In this document: one piece after another, positions 10,962 through 22,645 of the stretch | Layout: each line of letters opens with the position of its first letter | Position numbering within the stretch: the first letter of the stretch is position 1 | Source of the DNA: Pseudomonas bharatica CSV86 | GTDB taxonomy: Bacteria; Pseudomonadota; Gammaproteobacteria; Pseudomonadales; Pseudomonadaceae | NCBI RefSeq assembly: GCF_000319305.2 | Contig: NZ_AMWJ02000005.1 | Span: 1 to 64,000 of the forward strand | DNA length: 64,000 nucleotides | Direction: 5' to 3' | Made by a program: the position numbers and the translations under genes | The notes under the pieces: model-generated | The model's input: only the letters and a program-made list of their open reading frames with translations | Database searches by the model: none | Told to the model about the DNA's origin: nothing

Positions 10962-12236
10962 AACTCGCAAAATCGCTGTACTTCCAGATCATCTGCGCCG
11001 TCCTGCTCGGCGTCCTGGTCGGCCATATCTGGGGCAGCAGGCAATCGCCCTGAAACCCCTGGGTGACGCCTTCATCAAGCTGATCAAGAATGATGATCGC
11101 CCCGTGGTGTTCTGCACCATCGTCACCGGTATCGCCGGATGACCGACAAGAGCAGCCTGGGCCGCCTGATGAGCAAGACCCTGCTGCTGTTCCTGGTGCT
11201 GACGGTGATCAGCCTGGCCATCGGCCTGGCCGCGGTCCATCTGTTCAAGCCCGGCGTGGGCATGAACATCGACCCGTCCACCCTGAGCATGGCGGGCCTT
11301 AGCCAGTACACCGATTCAGCGGCGAAGCTGGGCGTGGTGGACTTCTTCATGCACATCATCCCGAGACCTTCGTCGGCGCCTTCAACAAGGGCGAGGTGCT
11401 GCCGGTGCTGTTCATCGCCGTGCTCTGCGGTTTCGCCTGTCTGCCATGGGCGAGCGCGGCCGGCCGGTGCTGGATGTGCTGGAAGCGGTTTCGCAGATGG
11501 TGTTCCGCATCTTCGGCTACCTGATGCGCTTCGCTCCGGTCGGTGCCTTCGGCGCGCTGGCGTTCACCGTCGGCCAGTACGGCATCACCTCGCTGGGCTC
11601 GCTGGCCAAGCTGGTGATGACCCTGTACATCGCCTGTGCCTTCTTCGTCATCGTGGTGCTGGGCGCAGTGTGCCGCTTCCATGGCTTCAGCCTGTGGAAG
11701 CTGCTGCGCTACTTCCGCGAAGAGTTCCTCGTGGTCCTTGGGTACTTCGTCCACCGAGCCGGTGCTGCCGCGGATGATCGAGAAGCTCGAAGGCCTGGGC
11801 TGCCGCAAGGGTGTGGTCGGGCTGGTGCTGCGACCGGCTACTCCTTCAACCTCGACGGTACGGCGATCTACCTGTCGCTGGCCGCGGTGTTCATCGCCCA
11901 GGCCTGCAATATCGAACTGGGCCTGGGCCAGACCCTGACCATGCTGGCGATCATGCTGCTGTCGTCCAAGGGCGCGGCAGGGGTGACCGGCAGCGGCTTC
12001 GTCGCGCTGGCTTCGACCCTGACCGTGATCCACGACCATCCCTGGCCGGCCTGGCCCTGCTGATCGGCATCGACCGCTTCATGTCCGAGGCCCGCGCCCT
12101 GACCAGCCTGGCCAGCAACGCGGTTGCCACCGTGGTCATGTCGCTGTCGGAAAAGGCCTGTGACCGCGAGGTGCTGATGCGTGCCCTGGAGGAGGGGCAC
12201 CAGGCGCCTGTCGCCGAACCCGCGAGCAGGCGGTGA
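10958..12236 (+). CDS. dctA: C4-dicarboxylate/H+ (Na+) symporter DctA
   Basis: Secondary transporter of the DAACS family taking up succinate, fumarate, malate and related acids. Starts MKLAKSLYFQIICAVLLGVL, and diagnostic stretches include VFCTIVTGIAGM, VEAVSQMVFRIFGYLMRFAP-like text at 11480, the serine-rich reentrant loop VVLGTSSTEPVLPRM (across a frame break near 11745), PTGYSFNLDGTAIYLSLAAV, and GVTGSGFVALASTLTVI. Length about 425 residues, as expected. The start overlaps the end of the isomerase gene. Frame breaks also near 11040, 11090, 11365, 11440 and 12040. It is adjacent to a CitMHS transporter and a porin, so it may carry the product or the substrate of the isomerase. That specificity is inferred. 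Confidence 0.88.
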
Positions 12237-12312
12237 CCTGGACTGCCGAGCAGCCCCAGCGCCACAGCTGATCCATACCGCGTTACCCGATACAACACTC
12301 CGATATCCCTGT

Positions 12313-12331
12313 CCGGCAGTCATACTGCCGG
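12313..12331. other. Hairpin between dctA and the CitMHS gene
   Basis: Perfect CCGGCAG-N5-CTGCCGG in the 139-bp gap, without a T-tract. It could attenuate or protect mRNA between the two transporter genes. Confidence 0.4.
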
Positions 12332-12375
12332 TAGCGGATACGGCTGCCTTCACAATAAAAACAAGAGTGAATCCT

Positions 12376-13675
12376 ATGCTCGCATTGCTTGGTTTGATCA
12401 TGGTGTGACCTTACCTACCTGATCATGAGTAAACGTCTTTCCCCGATCGTCGCCCTGACGGTGGTACGATCGTCTTTGCCCTGATCGGCGGTTTCGCCCC
12501 GGACCTGGGCAAGATGATGCTCGACGGCCTGAAGATGGTCGCGCCGTCCGCCGCGCTGCTGCTCTTCGCCATCCTGTTCTTCGGCCTGATGATCGATGCC
12601 GGCCTGTTCGACCCGCTGATCCGCAAGATCCTCAAGCGGGTCAACGGCGACCCGATCAAGATCGCCATCGGCACCGCGCTGCTGTCGCTGCTGGTGGCCC
12701 TGGACGGTGACGGCACCACCACCTACATGATCACCTGCGCGGCGATGCTGCCGCTGTACAAGCGCATCGGCATGAACCCGATGATCCTGGCGACCATTTC
12801 CATGCTCTCGCTGAGCATCATGAGCGGCATGAGCCCTTGGGGCGGGCCGGCGACCCGGGCGATCGCAGCCCTGGGCCTGGACGCCACCGAGTACTTCATC
12901 CCGATGCTGCCGACCATGATCGGCGGTGCGGCGTGGGTGGTCTTCACCGCCTTCCTGCTGGGCCGGGTAGAGCGCAAGCGCATCGGCAACATCAAGCTCG
13001 AGTCCGGCGGCGGCAACTGCTACATCAAGGCGATCCTCGAAGATACCCCGCACAAGCGTCCGCGCCTGGCCTACGTCAACCTGCTGCTGGTGATCGTGTG
13101 ATGGTCGCCCTGGTGATGGGCCTGATGCACGCGGCCATCCTGTTCATGATCGGCTTCGTTGCAGCCCTGATGATCAACTACCCGCAGCTGGAACTGCAGA
13201 AAGAGCGGATCCTTGCCCATTCCGGCAACGCCATGACCGTGGTCCTGCTGGTGTTCGCCGCCGGTATCTTCGCCGGGATATTTCTCGGGCACCAAAATGG
13301 TCGACGCCCTGGCCCAGACCCTGGTCGCCTGGATTCCCGACGCCTGGGGCCACTGGTTCCCGCTGGTGGTGGCGCTGACCAGCATGCCGCTGACCTTCGT
13401 GCTGTCCAATGACGCCTACACTTCGGCGTGGTACCGATCCTGGCCAACGCTGCCGCGGCCTACGGTATCGACCGATCGAAATCGCCCGCGCCTCGGTGCT
13501 CGGCCAGCCGGTGCACTTGATGAGCCCGCTGGTGGCCTCGACCCTGCTGCTGGTGGGCATGGTCGATCGCGATATCGGCGATTTCCAGAAGGCCACGGTG
13601 AAATGGGCGGTGCTGACCTCCCTGGTGATCACTGCACTGGCCGTGCTGACCGGCGCCATTTCGTTCTTCGTCTGA
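12376..13675 (+). CDS. CitMHS-family citrate/metal:H+ symporter
   Basis: Inner-membrane transporter of the CitMHS family (CitM/CitH type), which takes up citrate or related tricarboxylates, often complexed with Mg2+ or Ca2+. Starts MLALLGLIMVLTFTYLIMSK and shows ALLLFAILFFGLMIDAGLFD, ALDGDGTTTYMITCAAMLPL, the family hallmark MSPWGGPATRAIAALGLDAT, LTSMPLTFVLSNDAYYFGVV and GQPVHLMSPLVASTLLLVGM. About 433 residues, normal length. Breaks at about 12410, 12465, 13100, 13290, 13425 and 13470. The start has AAGAG nine bases upstream. Together with DctA, the isomerase and the porin it makes a complete route for a tricarboxylic acid from outside to cytoplasm. Confidence 0.88.
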
Positions 13676-13709
13676 AAACACCCAATAAAAATAAACCGAG
13701 GTTTTCATC

Positions 13710-14944
13710 ATGACCCGTATCTACAGTCGTGCGCCGCCTGCGGCCTGTGTTCTGCTACCTGCCCGGTGTCGGCGCCGCAGGCTTCATCGAAGACAGCAGC
13801 TCAAGCTGCAAACTGCGCAATGTCTATTTCAACGAAAACTCCGTGACGAGCAGGGCATGAGCGCCCGCGCCGCGGCCACCGCGAAAAGCGAGCGGGTCGA
13901 GTGGCCCAGGGCTTCCTGCTCGATTACCAGTCCGGGTTCACCCAGGGCACCTTGGCTTCGGGGTCGATGGCCTGGCCCTGGTCGGTGTGCGCCTCGATTC
14001 GGGCAAGGGCCGCAGCGGTACCGGCTGCTGGCGGTGCATGACGATGCCGCGCGGCCGACGAATTCGCCAGTGCCGGGGCGACGGCCAAGGTCCGCCTCGG
14101 CCAGACGGTGCTGCGCCACGGCACCCAGTTGCCGAAGAACCGTTGCTGGTCTACAACGACGCCAGGTTGCTGCCGCAGACCTACCAGGGCACCGAACTGG
14201 TGAGCAAGGACATCGCCGGCCTGACCTGACCGCCGGCCATCTGGACCGCTTCAAGCTGCGTGATTCCACCGACAGTGTCGCGCTGTTCCTCGATGGCTAC
14301 AGCGGCGGCGCCTCCGGCGATTCAACTACGCCGGTGCCGACTACGCCTTCAGCAAGCAACTGCGCCTGAGCTATTTCCACGGCGAGCTGCAGAACTTCTA
14401 TCGCCAGGACTTCGCCGGCATCCAGCACGACCTGCCGCTGGCCGGCGGCGTGCTGACAGCGACCTGCGCTACTTCAAGAGCCAGGACAGCGGCGCAGCCC
14501 ATGGCGGCAAGATCGACAACGATATGCTCAGCGGGCAGTTGTCCTACGCCCACTCCGGGCACACGGTCGGGGCCGGCTACCAGGTGCTCCAGGGTGACGC
14601 GCCTGCCTTTATCAGCGGCGCCACCGTGTATTCCTTCAGTAACGTGGGTATCGGCAAGTTCATCGAGGAAGACGAAAAGACCTGGATGGCCACTACGCTA
14701 CAACTTCGCTGCCGCCGGGATCCCGGCCTGACCTTCATGGCCCGCTACCTCAGCGGTGACAACGACCATTCCGCAGCGCCAGCCGCCAGGAATGGGAGCG
14801 CGACATGGAGCTGGCCTACGTGGTGCAGTCGGGCACCTTCAAGGCCTGGGCGTCAAGGCGCGCAACTATGTGTACCGCTCCGACTATTCCCGCGGTCGCG
14901 ACAGCAACCGGATCTACCTCACCTACGACATCGCGATCTGGTAG
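13710..14944 (+). CDS. OprD-family outer-membrane porin
   Basis: Substrate-specific outer-membrane porin of the OprD/Opd family, about 415 residues. The signal peptide lies at the start (MTRIYSR, then a frame-broken hydrophobic stretch ending near A-GFIEDSS). It continues with family text: RNVYFNENFRDEQG, EWAQGFLLDYQSGFTQGTLG, FGVDGLALVGVRLDSGKGRS, LLVYNDARLLPQTYQGTELV, DYAFSKQLRLSYFHGELQNF, GLTFMARYLSGDN, and ends in a beta-strand NRIYLTYDIAIW with the terminal aromatic residue that porins need. About eight single-base breaks. Its position directly after the CitMHS gene points to a carboxylate-specific Opd subfamily member. Preceded by CCGAGG. Confidence 0.85.
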
Positions 14945-14968
14945 CGGATCGTTCAAGGACGCACGGAT

Positions 14969-16889
14969 ATGTTCAGCTGGCTTGCCAACCTCCCTGTCGC
15001 CCGGAAGCTGATGATCGGCTTCGGTCTGTTATGCCTGATGAGCGTGCTGATCTTCTGCGCCGGCCGGCATGCGATCGACAGCCTTTCCTATCGCATGGAC
15101 CGAATGAGCGCCGTGAATCGGCTGATGGACGATTTCTCGAAGTTGCGCCAGGAGCGCAGCGCGTTCGTCGAGAGCGAAGGCGGCGGGCAAGCGGCCAACG
15201 AGCTGAAGGAGAAGATCCGGCAGGTCGCCCGCACCTGGAAGCACTGGGTATTTCTTCACCCAGGAGCAGAACAGGCAGCGAATCGAGGAGAATGGCCCGG
15301 CACCTTGCCGCTTACCAGGCGAACATCGGTGAGCTGGAAAAGGCCTACCGGCAGATAGAGGAGGCGCGGGCCACCCGGCGCCTCAGCGGCGACCAGGCCT
15401 TGAAAGGCCTGGACCAGCTGAATGCGTTCCTGGAGGGCGAAGGCTACTCCAGTGAACGCCGCCTCGAACTGTACAAGGCGATCAAGGACGTGCAGATGCA
15501 GTTTCTCTATGCACGTTTCGAGACCCGCGCCTATACCTACGGCGCCAATCCAAGCAGTACTCCGCGGCAACCGGCGCCATCGATGCGGCGCTCGCCAGCC
15601 TGGCCCCGGTACGCGAAGTCCTGGGAAACACGGATGCCACGCTATTCAACGAACTTGAACGCGCCATGCGCACCTACCGGCAGTCGCTGGACAGCCATCA
15701 AGCGGCCCTGGCCCAGGCCAGCGCCACCACCCTGCACGTACAGAATGACGGCGATGCGCTGGTGCGCATCAGCCAGGAACTCTACGAACACCAGATGCAA
15801 CTGCGCGAGGAGGATACCCGCGAGGCGGCCTGGACGCTGACCAGCGGCCTGGTCCTGGCGCTGGTCTTCGGCGTGCTGGGGGCATTGCTCATTACCCGGC
15901 AGATCGTGCCGCCCCTGCGCAGTGCTTTGCACAACGTGCAGCGCATCGCCAGTGGCGACCTGAGCCACCAGGCGCTGGTGCAACGCACGGATGAAATCGG
16001 CCAGTTGCAAACGGCCCTGCAGCGCATGACCGATAGCCTGAGGGGGCTGATCGGGCACATCGGCGAGGGGGCATCGCGTATCGGCAGCGCCACCGGGGAA
16101 CTGGCGGCGATTACCCGGCAGACCGCCGCCAGCGCCAACGAGCAGAAGCTGGAAACCGAACAGGTGGCCACGGCCATGCACGAAATGACCACCTCGATCC
16201 AGGACGTGGCGCGCAACGCCGTGGAAACGGCGCGCAGCGTAGACCAGGCGGCAGAGGAGGCCGCCAGCGGTGCACAGGTGGTCGCCGGTGCGGTGGTGCA
16301 GATCGAATCCCTGGCCAGGGAAGTGGAACTGACCGGTGAAGCGGTCGGCAGCCTGGCGCGGGAAAGCAGCCGGATTGGCGGCATGCTCGATGTGATCAAG
16401 GCGGTGGCCGAGCAAACCAACCTGCTGGCCCTGAACGCGGCGATCGAGGCGGCCCGGGCCGGCGAAGCAGGGCGCGGCTTCGCGGTGGTCGCCGATGAAG
16501 TCCGCGGCCTTGCCCAGCGCACCCAGCAATCGACCGAAGACATCGAAGTGCTGATCGCCGCCCTGCAGCAGGGCACCCAGCAGGCGGTGCAGCGCATGGA
16601 GGCCAGCCGCGACCTGACCGGCGAAAGCGTCAGACTGGCGCGCGACGCCGGCCAGGCGCTGGGCAGGATCACCACCCGCATGAGCGGCATCCAGGGCATG
16701 ACCCAGCAGATCGCCACGGCGGCCGAACAGCAGGGCGCGGTCGCCGAGGAAATCAACCGCAGCGTGCTCAGCGTACGCAACATCGCCGACCAGGCCCATG
16801 CCGCAAGCGGGCAGGTCAGCGCGGCCAGTGTCGAAATGGCCGGGCTGGGCGAGGTCTTGAACGACCAGGTACAACGCTTCCGGCTGTGA
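14969..16889 (+). CDS. Methyl-accepting chemotaxis protein with large (HBM-type) periplasmic domain
   Basis: Transmembrane chemoreceptor of about 640 residues. Order: TM1 (PVARKLMIGFGLLCLMSVLI, residues ~10-30), a periplasmic region of about 255 residues, TM2 near residue 290 (LVLALVFGVLGALLITRQIV), HAMP, then the signalling domain with the conserved hairpin tip (AEQTNLLALNAAIEAARAGE, GFAVVADEVRGLAQRTQQST). A ligand-binding region of ~250 helical residues with EQNRQRIEEN and TRAYTYGANP-like text fits the helical bimodular (HBM) type of McpS, which senses TCA intermediates. Its location 25 bases after the porin suggests it senses the same carboxylate. Breaks near 15250, 15290 and 15550. The rest is clean. 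The ligand is inferred. Confidence 0.85.
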
Positions 16890-17000
16890 AGGCTTTCGCG
16901 CCTGCCTGTCGATTTGTCGCGCCGGATGGGGTATCAGTAGGGCAACCGCCGCCATGTGCGCATGGCGGCATGTCCCGGGTTGAATGACCATGAGCCGCTG

Positions 17001-18171
17001 ATGACCGATTCCAACGACGCCTTTTCCCTCGCCACGCAACTGACCCGCCTGGGCCGTGACCACGACATGCAGCACGGCTTCGTCAATATGCCGGTGTTCC
17101 GCGGCTCCACCGTGGTGTTCAAGACCCTGGCCGACCTCGAGGCGAACCGCGGCCGCTACACCTACGGGACCAAGGGCACGCCGACCATCGAGGCGCTGGA
17201 AAATGCCTGGAGCGCACTGTCCGGTGCGGCAGGCACGGTAATGTCGCCGTCCGGGCTTGGCGCCCTGGCGCTGGCGCTGTTCACCACGCTGAAAAGCGGC
17301 GACCACCTGCTGATGCCTGACTCCACCTACCAGCCGACCCGCATGCTCTGCGACAACCTGGTGAAGAGGTTCGGCGTCGAGGTGACCTACTACGACCCGC
17401 TGGTGGGCGCCGGTATCGTTGCATTGCTCAAACCCAACACCTCGACCATCTTCCTTGAGTCCCCCGGCTCGCAGACCTTCGAAGTCCAGGACGTACCGGC
17501 CATTACCGCCGTGGCCAGGTCGCGCGGGATCAAGACCATCATCGACAACACCTGGGCCACGCCGGTGTTCTTCCGTGCCCATGAACACGGCTGCGACCTG
17601 GCCGTGGAGGCGGGACCAAGTACCTGGGCGGGCATTCCGACCTACTGATGGGGCTGGTCACGGCCAATGCCGAAACCTGGCCGGCACTGCGCAAAACCTA
17701 CGACGCCATGGCCATGCTGCCAGGGGCCGAGGATTGCTTCCTGGCCTTGCGCGGCCTGCGCACCCTGCACCTGCGCCTTGAAGAAGCGCAGCGCCGCGGG
17801 CTGGAAATGGCCCACTGGATGGCCGCGCAGGCCGAGGTTGCCACGGTGCTGCATCCGGCCTTCCCGGAATGCCCGGGGCATGAGATCTGGAAGCGTGATT
17901 TCACCGGCTCCACCGGGTTGTTCTCGGTGATCCTCAAGCCCGGCTACAGCAAGCGCAACCTGGCCCATATGCTCGATCACCTGGAAATCTTCGGCATGGG
18001 TTATTCCTGGGGCGGGTTCGAGAGCCTGGTCATTCCTTCGACTGCAGCGGCTACCGCACCGCCACCCGTTGGGCCCCTGGCGGGTTGGCGCTGAGGTTGC
18101 AGATCGGCCTGGAAGGCATGGAAGACCTCAAGCGCGACCTGCGCGCCGGGCTCGATCGCCTGGCTGGCTGA
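17001..18171 (+). CDS. metC: Cystathionine beta-lyase (PLP)
   Basis: PLP-dependent C-S lyase of the Cys/Met metabolism family, cleaving cystathionine to homocysteine, pyruvate and ammonia. The ATG at 17001 opens MTDSNDAFSLATQLTRLGRD. Seen in order: RYTYGTKGTPTIEALENAWS, SPSGLGALALALFTTLKSGD, IIDNTWATPVFFRAHEHGCD, then the PLP-lysine region, which should read GTKYLGGHSDLLMG but is broken at 17612 by a lost C, and MGYSWGGFESLVIP near the C-terminus, typical of MetC rather than gamma-synthases. About 390 residues. A second break occurs at 18045. It stands alone, 90 bp before the GH13 gene on the same strand. Confidence 0.88.
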
Positions 18172-18260
18172 GGCTCCATGGCGCCGCATCACTTCCATCA
18201 GAACGTTTGCGTCGCCGTACCGTCAGAGTTAGCAACGACCCTGCTGCTGAGGAGGCGGTA

Positions 18261-20323
18261 ATGACGGCTGCAAACCGCGACTATGTGGAATGGCTGGTGG
18301 CGCAATCCATGCTCAAGGCGGCCCGGGACCGGGCGCGCAGCTATGCCGGGCAGTCCCGGCTGTGGATGAACCCCTATGCCGAGGCGCGGCCGCGGCGGGC
18401 CATCGAGATCGCCTCGGTGTGGCTGACGGTCTACCCCGACTCGATCATCGCCCCCGAGGACGCCAGCGTGCTCGACGCCCTCGGCGCCGACAGCCTGTGG
18501 AAAGCCCTGTCCGAACTGGGCGTGCAGGGCATGCATACCGGCCCGATCAAGCGCTCGGGCGGTATCAGCGGCCGTGAGTTCACCCCCAGTGTCGACGGCA
18601 ACTTCGACCGCATCAGTTTCGATATCGACCCGCTCTATGGCAGCGAGGAGCAACTGGTGCACCTGAGCCGCATGGCGGCGGCGCACAACGCCGTGACCAT
18701 CGATGACCTGATTCCTTCCCACACCGGCAAGGGCGCCGATTTCCGCCTGGCGGAACTGGGCCATGAGGAATACCGGGCATCTACCACATGGTCGAGATCC
18801 GCGAGGAAGACTGGGGCCTGCTGCCGGACGTGCCGCCGGGCGCGATGCGGTCAACCTCAGCCCGGCCCAGTGCGATGAACTCAAGCAGCGGCACTACATC
18901 GTCGGCCAGTTGCAGCGGGTGATCTTCTTCGAGCCCGGGGTCAAGGAAACCGACTGGAGCGCCACCCCGGCGGTCACCGGCGCCGACGGCAAGACCCGGC
19001 GCTGGGTCTACCTGCATTACTTCAAGGAAGGCCAGCCGTCGCTGAACTGGCTTGACCCGACCTTCGCCGCCCAGCAACTGATCATCGGCGATGCCCTGCA
19101 TGCCATCGACTGCCTCGGTGCCCGCGGCCTGCGCCTGGACGCCAACGGCTTCCTCGGCGTGGAAATGCGCCCCAACGACACCGCCTGGTCGGAAAGCCAC
19201 CCGCTGTCGCTGACCGGCAACCAGATCCTCGGCGGCATGATTCGCAAGGCCGGTGCCTTCAGCTTCCAGGAACTCAACCTGACCCTCGATGACATCGCCC
19301 AGATGTCCAAAGGCGGCGCCGACCTGTCCTACGACTTCGTTACCCGTCCGGCCTACCAGCACGCGCTGCTCACCGGCGACGCCAGCTTCCTGCGCCTGAT
19401 GCTCGGCGAAATGCACCGCTTCGGCATCGACCCTGCCTCGCTGATCCACGCCCTGCAGAACCACGACGAACTGACCATCGAACTGGTGCATTTCTGGACC
19501 CTGCACGCCAACGACATGTTCCTCTACAAGGGCCAGACCTTCCCCGGCAGCATCCTGCGCGAGCATATCCGCGAGGAAATGTACGAGCGGCTGTCGGGCG
19601 AGCATGCCCCGTACAACCTGCGCTTCGTGACCAATGGGGTGTCGTGCACCACGGTGAGCATCATCACCGCAGCGCTGGGAATCCGTGACCTGGGCCTGAT
19701 CACCGCCGAGCAACTGGCGCTGATCCAGAAGATCCACCTGCTGCTGGTGATCTACAACGCCATGCAGCCTGGGGTAGTGGCGTTGTCGGGCTGGGACCTG
19801 ATCGGCGCCTTGCCGCTGGAAGCCGGGCAGGTCGCCGAGCGCATGGCCGATGGCGACACCCGCTGGATCCATCGCGGTGGCTACGACCTGGTGGACCTGG
19901 CGCCGCAGGCTGACGAATCGCTGCGCGGCATGCCTCGGGCGCGCTCGCTGTATGGCAGTTTGTCCAGCCAATTGCAGCAGCCCGACTCTTTTGCCAGCCG
20001 GGTAAAGAAAGTCCTGGCGGTGCGCCAGGCCTATGGCATAGCCAGCAGTCGCCAGGTGTTGGTGCCTGAGGTGCAGCATCCGGGGTTGCTGGTCATGGTC
20101 CATGAATTGCCGGCCGGGAAGGGCACGCAACTGACGGCGCTGAACTTCGGTAGCGAGGTGATCTCCGAGGAGATCGTCCTGGAAGGCTTCACCCCGGCCG
20201 GTGGTGGACATGCTGGGCGAAACGCTGGAAGGCGACCTGCACGAGGACGGGCGCCTGCTGATCAACCTGGATCCGTACGAAGCGTTGTCGTTGCGGATCG
20301 TCAGCAGTAGCGGGCATTTGTGA
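18261..20323 (+). CDS. GH13 trehalose synthase-like (maltose alpha-D-glucosyltransferase family) protein
   Basis: Large GH13 enzyme of about 688 residues, of the type annotated in Pseudomonas as maltose alpha-D-glucosyltransferase/trehalose synthase. The ATG at 18261 follows a strong GAGGAGG. The three GH13 catalytic residues are visible: the Asp nucleophile in GLRLDANGFLGVE, the Glu acid/base in FSFQELNLTLDD, and the Asp in ALQNHDELTIEL. Substrate-region text includes IDDLIPSHTGKGADFRLAEL and MQPGVVALSGWDLIGALPLE. The C-terminal beta domain ends LDPYEALSLRIVSSSGHL. No maltokinase domain is fused. Frame breaks only near 18775, 18835 and 20195. It is alone, without glg or tre genes nearby, so trehalose versus other alpha-glucan chemistry is not settled. 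Confidence 0.75.
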
Positions 20324-20334
20324 TGACAGTGCCG

Positions 20335-20416
20335 GCCCCATCGCTGGCAAGCCAGCTCCCACAGGTATGGCGTGCGCCGCGAACCCTGTGGGAGCTGGCT
20401 TGCCAGCGATAGGGCC
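20335..20416. repeat. Inverted REP pair between the GH13 gene and glcB
   Basis: Two REP units in opposite orientation, with GCTGGCAAGCCAGCTCCCAC left and GTGGGAGCTGGCTTGCCAGC right, around an ~18-bp spacer. It sits between convergent genes, where it may also act as a 3' mRNA hairpin. Confidence 0.9.
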
Positions 20417-20434
20417 ATCAGCCTTACCCTTTGA

Positions 20435-22617
20435 TTACCTGCTGACGTCTTCCTTGAACCGCCGCCGCCAGGCATGCAACAACGGCTCGGTATAGCCGCT
20501 CGGCTGCTCCACGCCCTTGAACACCAGGTCACAGGCCGCCCGGAATGCGTGCGAGGCATCGAACCCAGGCGCCATCGGCCGGTACGCCGGGTCGCCGGCA
20601 TTCTGCCCGTCAACCACCGCCGCCATGCGCTCCAGGGTGTTGCGCACCTGCGCGGCATCGACCACGCCGTGGTGCAGCCAGTTGGCGATGTGCTGCGCCG
20701 AGATGCGCAGGGTCGCGCGGTCTTCCATCAGGCCGACATCATGGATATCCGGCACCTTGGAGCAACCCACGCCCTGTTCCACCCAGCGCACCACGTAGCC
20801 GAGGATGCCCTGGCAATTGTTGTCCAGTTCCGCCTGGATATCCGTGGCGCTCCAGTCCCGCGAGGCGCTGACCGGAACGCTCAGCAGGCCATGCAGCAAC
20901 GCCGTGCGCTCGGCATCGGCATCGATGGCTTCGAGCCCGGCCTGGACCTGCTGCACATCCACCTGGTGATAGTGCAGGGCATGCAGGGTAGCGGCGGTGG
21001 GCGAGGGCACCCAGGCGGTGTTGGCGCCGGCCTGCGGATGGGCGATCTTCTGTTCGAACATCGCCGCCATCAGGTCCGGCATGGCCCACATGCCCTTGCC
21101 GATCTGCGCCCGTCCGCGCAGGCCGCAGGCCAGGCCGACCAGCACGTTGCTGCGCTCGTAGGCCTGGATCCAGGCGCTGCCTTTCATATCGCCCTTGCGC
21201 AGCATGGCGCCGGCCTGCATGGCGCTGTGCATCTCGTCGCCGGTGCGGTCGAGGAAGCCGGTGTTGATGAACACCACCCGCTGCGCCGCCTCGGCGATGC
21301 AGGCCTTGAGGTTGACGCTGGTGCGCCGTTCCTCGTCCATGATGCCCATCTTCAGGGTGTGGCGCGGCAGGCCGAGCAGGTCCTCGACACGGCCGAACAG
21401 CTCGTTGGCAAAGGCCACTTCCTGCGGCCCGTGCATCTTCGGCTTGACGATATAGACGCTGCCGGTGCGCGAGTTGCCCTTGCGCTGGAGGTCGTGCAGG
21501 GCGGCGAGGCTGGTGACCACCGCATCGAGGATGCCCTCGGGGATTTCCGCGCCGTCCTGGTCGAGGATCGCCGGATTGCTCATCAGGTGGCCGACATTGC
21601 GCACGAACAGCAGCGAGCGGCCGGGCAGGACCAGCTCCTTGCCGTCCCGCCCGTGGTAGCGGCGGTCCGGGTTGAGCGTGCGCGAGAAGGTCTTGCCGCC
21701 CTTGCTTACCGCTTCGCTCAGGTCGCCTTTCATCAGGCCCAGCCAGTTGCGATAGACCAGCACCTTGTCCTCGGCATCCACGGCGGCCACCGAGTCTTCG
21801 CAGTCCATGATGGTGGTGATCGCCGATTCCACCAGCAGGTCCTTGAGCCCGGCCGGGTCGGTCGCGCCGATGGGGCTGGTGCGGTCGATCTGCAATTCGA
21901 TATGCAGGGCATGGTTTTGCAGGAGGACCGCGTCCGGGGCCTCGGCGGCGCCTTGATGGCCGGCAAATTGCGCAGGGTTTTTCAGCGCCGTATCCCGGCC
22001 ATCGGCAAGGGCAACCTGCAACGTCCCTGCAACCACGCGATAGGCCACCGCGTCGGCGTGGGACGCGTCTTCAAGGGTAAATACCTGGTCGAGAAACGCC
22101 TTGGCCCAGGCCACTACCCTGGCGCCGCGGGTCGGGTTGTAGCCGCCGCTTTTCTGTGCGCCGTCCGCCTCGTCGATCATGTCGGTGCCATACAGCGCGT
22201 CGTACAGCGAGCCCCAGCGCGCATTGGCCGCGTTCAGGGCATAGCGCGCGTTCATCACCGGAACCACCAATTGCGGCCCGGCCTGGGCGGTGATTTCGTG
22301 GTCGACCTGGGTGGTGGTGACCTTCACGCTGGCGGGTTGCGCCACCAGGTAGCCGATGTCTTCGAGAAACGCCTGGTAGCCCGGCAGGTCCGTGACCGGG
22401 CCCGGGTGTTCGCGGTGCCAGGTGTCCAGCAACGCCTGGAGGCGGTCCCGCTCGGCCAGCAGGGCGCGGTTCTTCGGTGCCAGGTCGTGGACCAACTGGT
22501 CGAAGCCGGCCAGAAGCGTGCCGGCTCCACAGGGGTGCCCGGCAGGACTTCGTCATCGATGAATCGCTTGAGGTTTTCCGCCACCTGCAACCGGTGGCTG
22601 GCAATACGCTGGTTCAC
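20435..22617 (-). CDS. glcB: Malate synthase G
   Basis: Condenses glyoxylate with acetyl-CoA to malate, the last step of glycolate use. Isoform G is the long monomeric form of about 725 residues, matched here. The GTG start at 22617 is chosen because AAGGAG lies eight bases upstream and the product begins as malate synthase G usually does (VNQRIASHRLQVAENLKRFI). Catalytic and substrate motifs include TTIMDCEDSVAAVDAEDKV, SGGKTFSRTLNPDR-like text at 21680, YIVKPKMHGPQEVAFANELF, MGIMDEERRTSVNLKACIAE and GLRGRAQIGKGMWAMPDLMA. The C-terminal plug ends WRRRFKEDVSR. One break near 22515. It closes the glc operon, after glcG. Confidence 0.95.
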
Positions 22618-22645
22618 GGCCAGTACTCCTTGGTAAATGTTCGGT

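Noticed and set aside
15642..20658. 648- and 625-residue minus-strand open frames opposite the chemoreceptor, metC and the GH13 gene
   Set aside because: Shadows of strongly supported plus-strand genes, with no ribosome-binding site and no recognisable domain.
20474..22636. 720-residue open frame on the plus strand opposite glcB
   Set aside because: It is the antisense of a fully conserved malate synthase gene. Its composition (His, Gln, Arg, Gly, Val-rich, no domain) is what GC-rich codon bias produces on the opposite strand.
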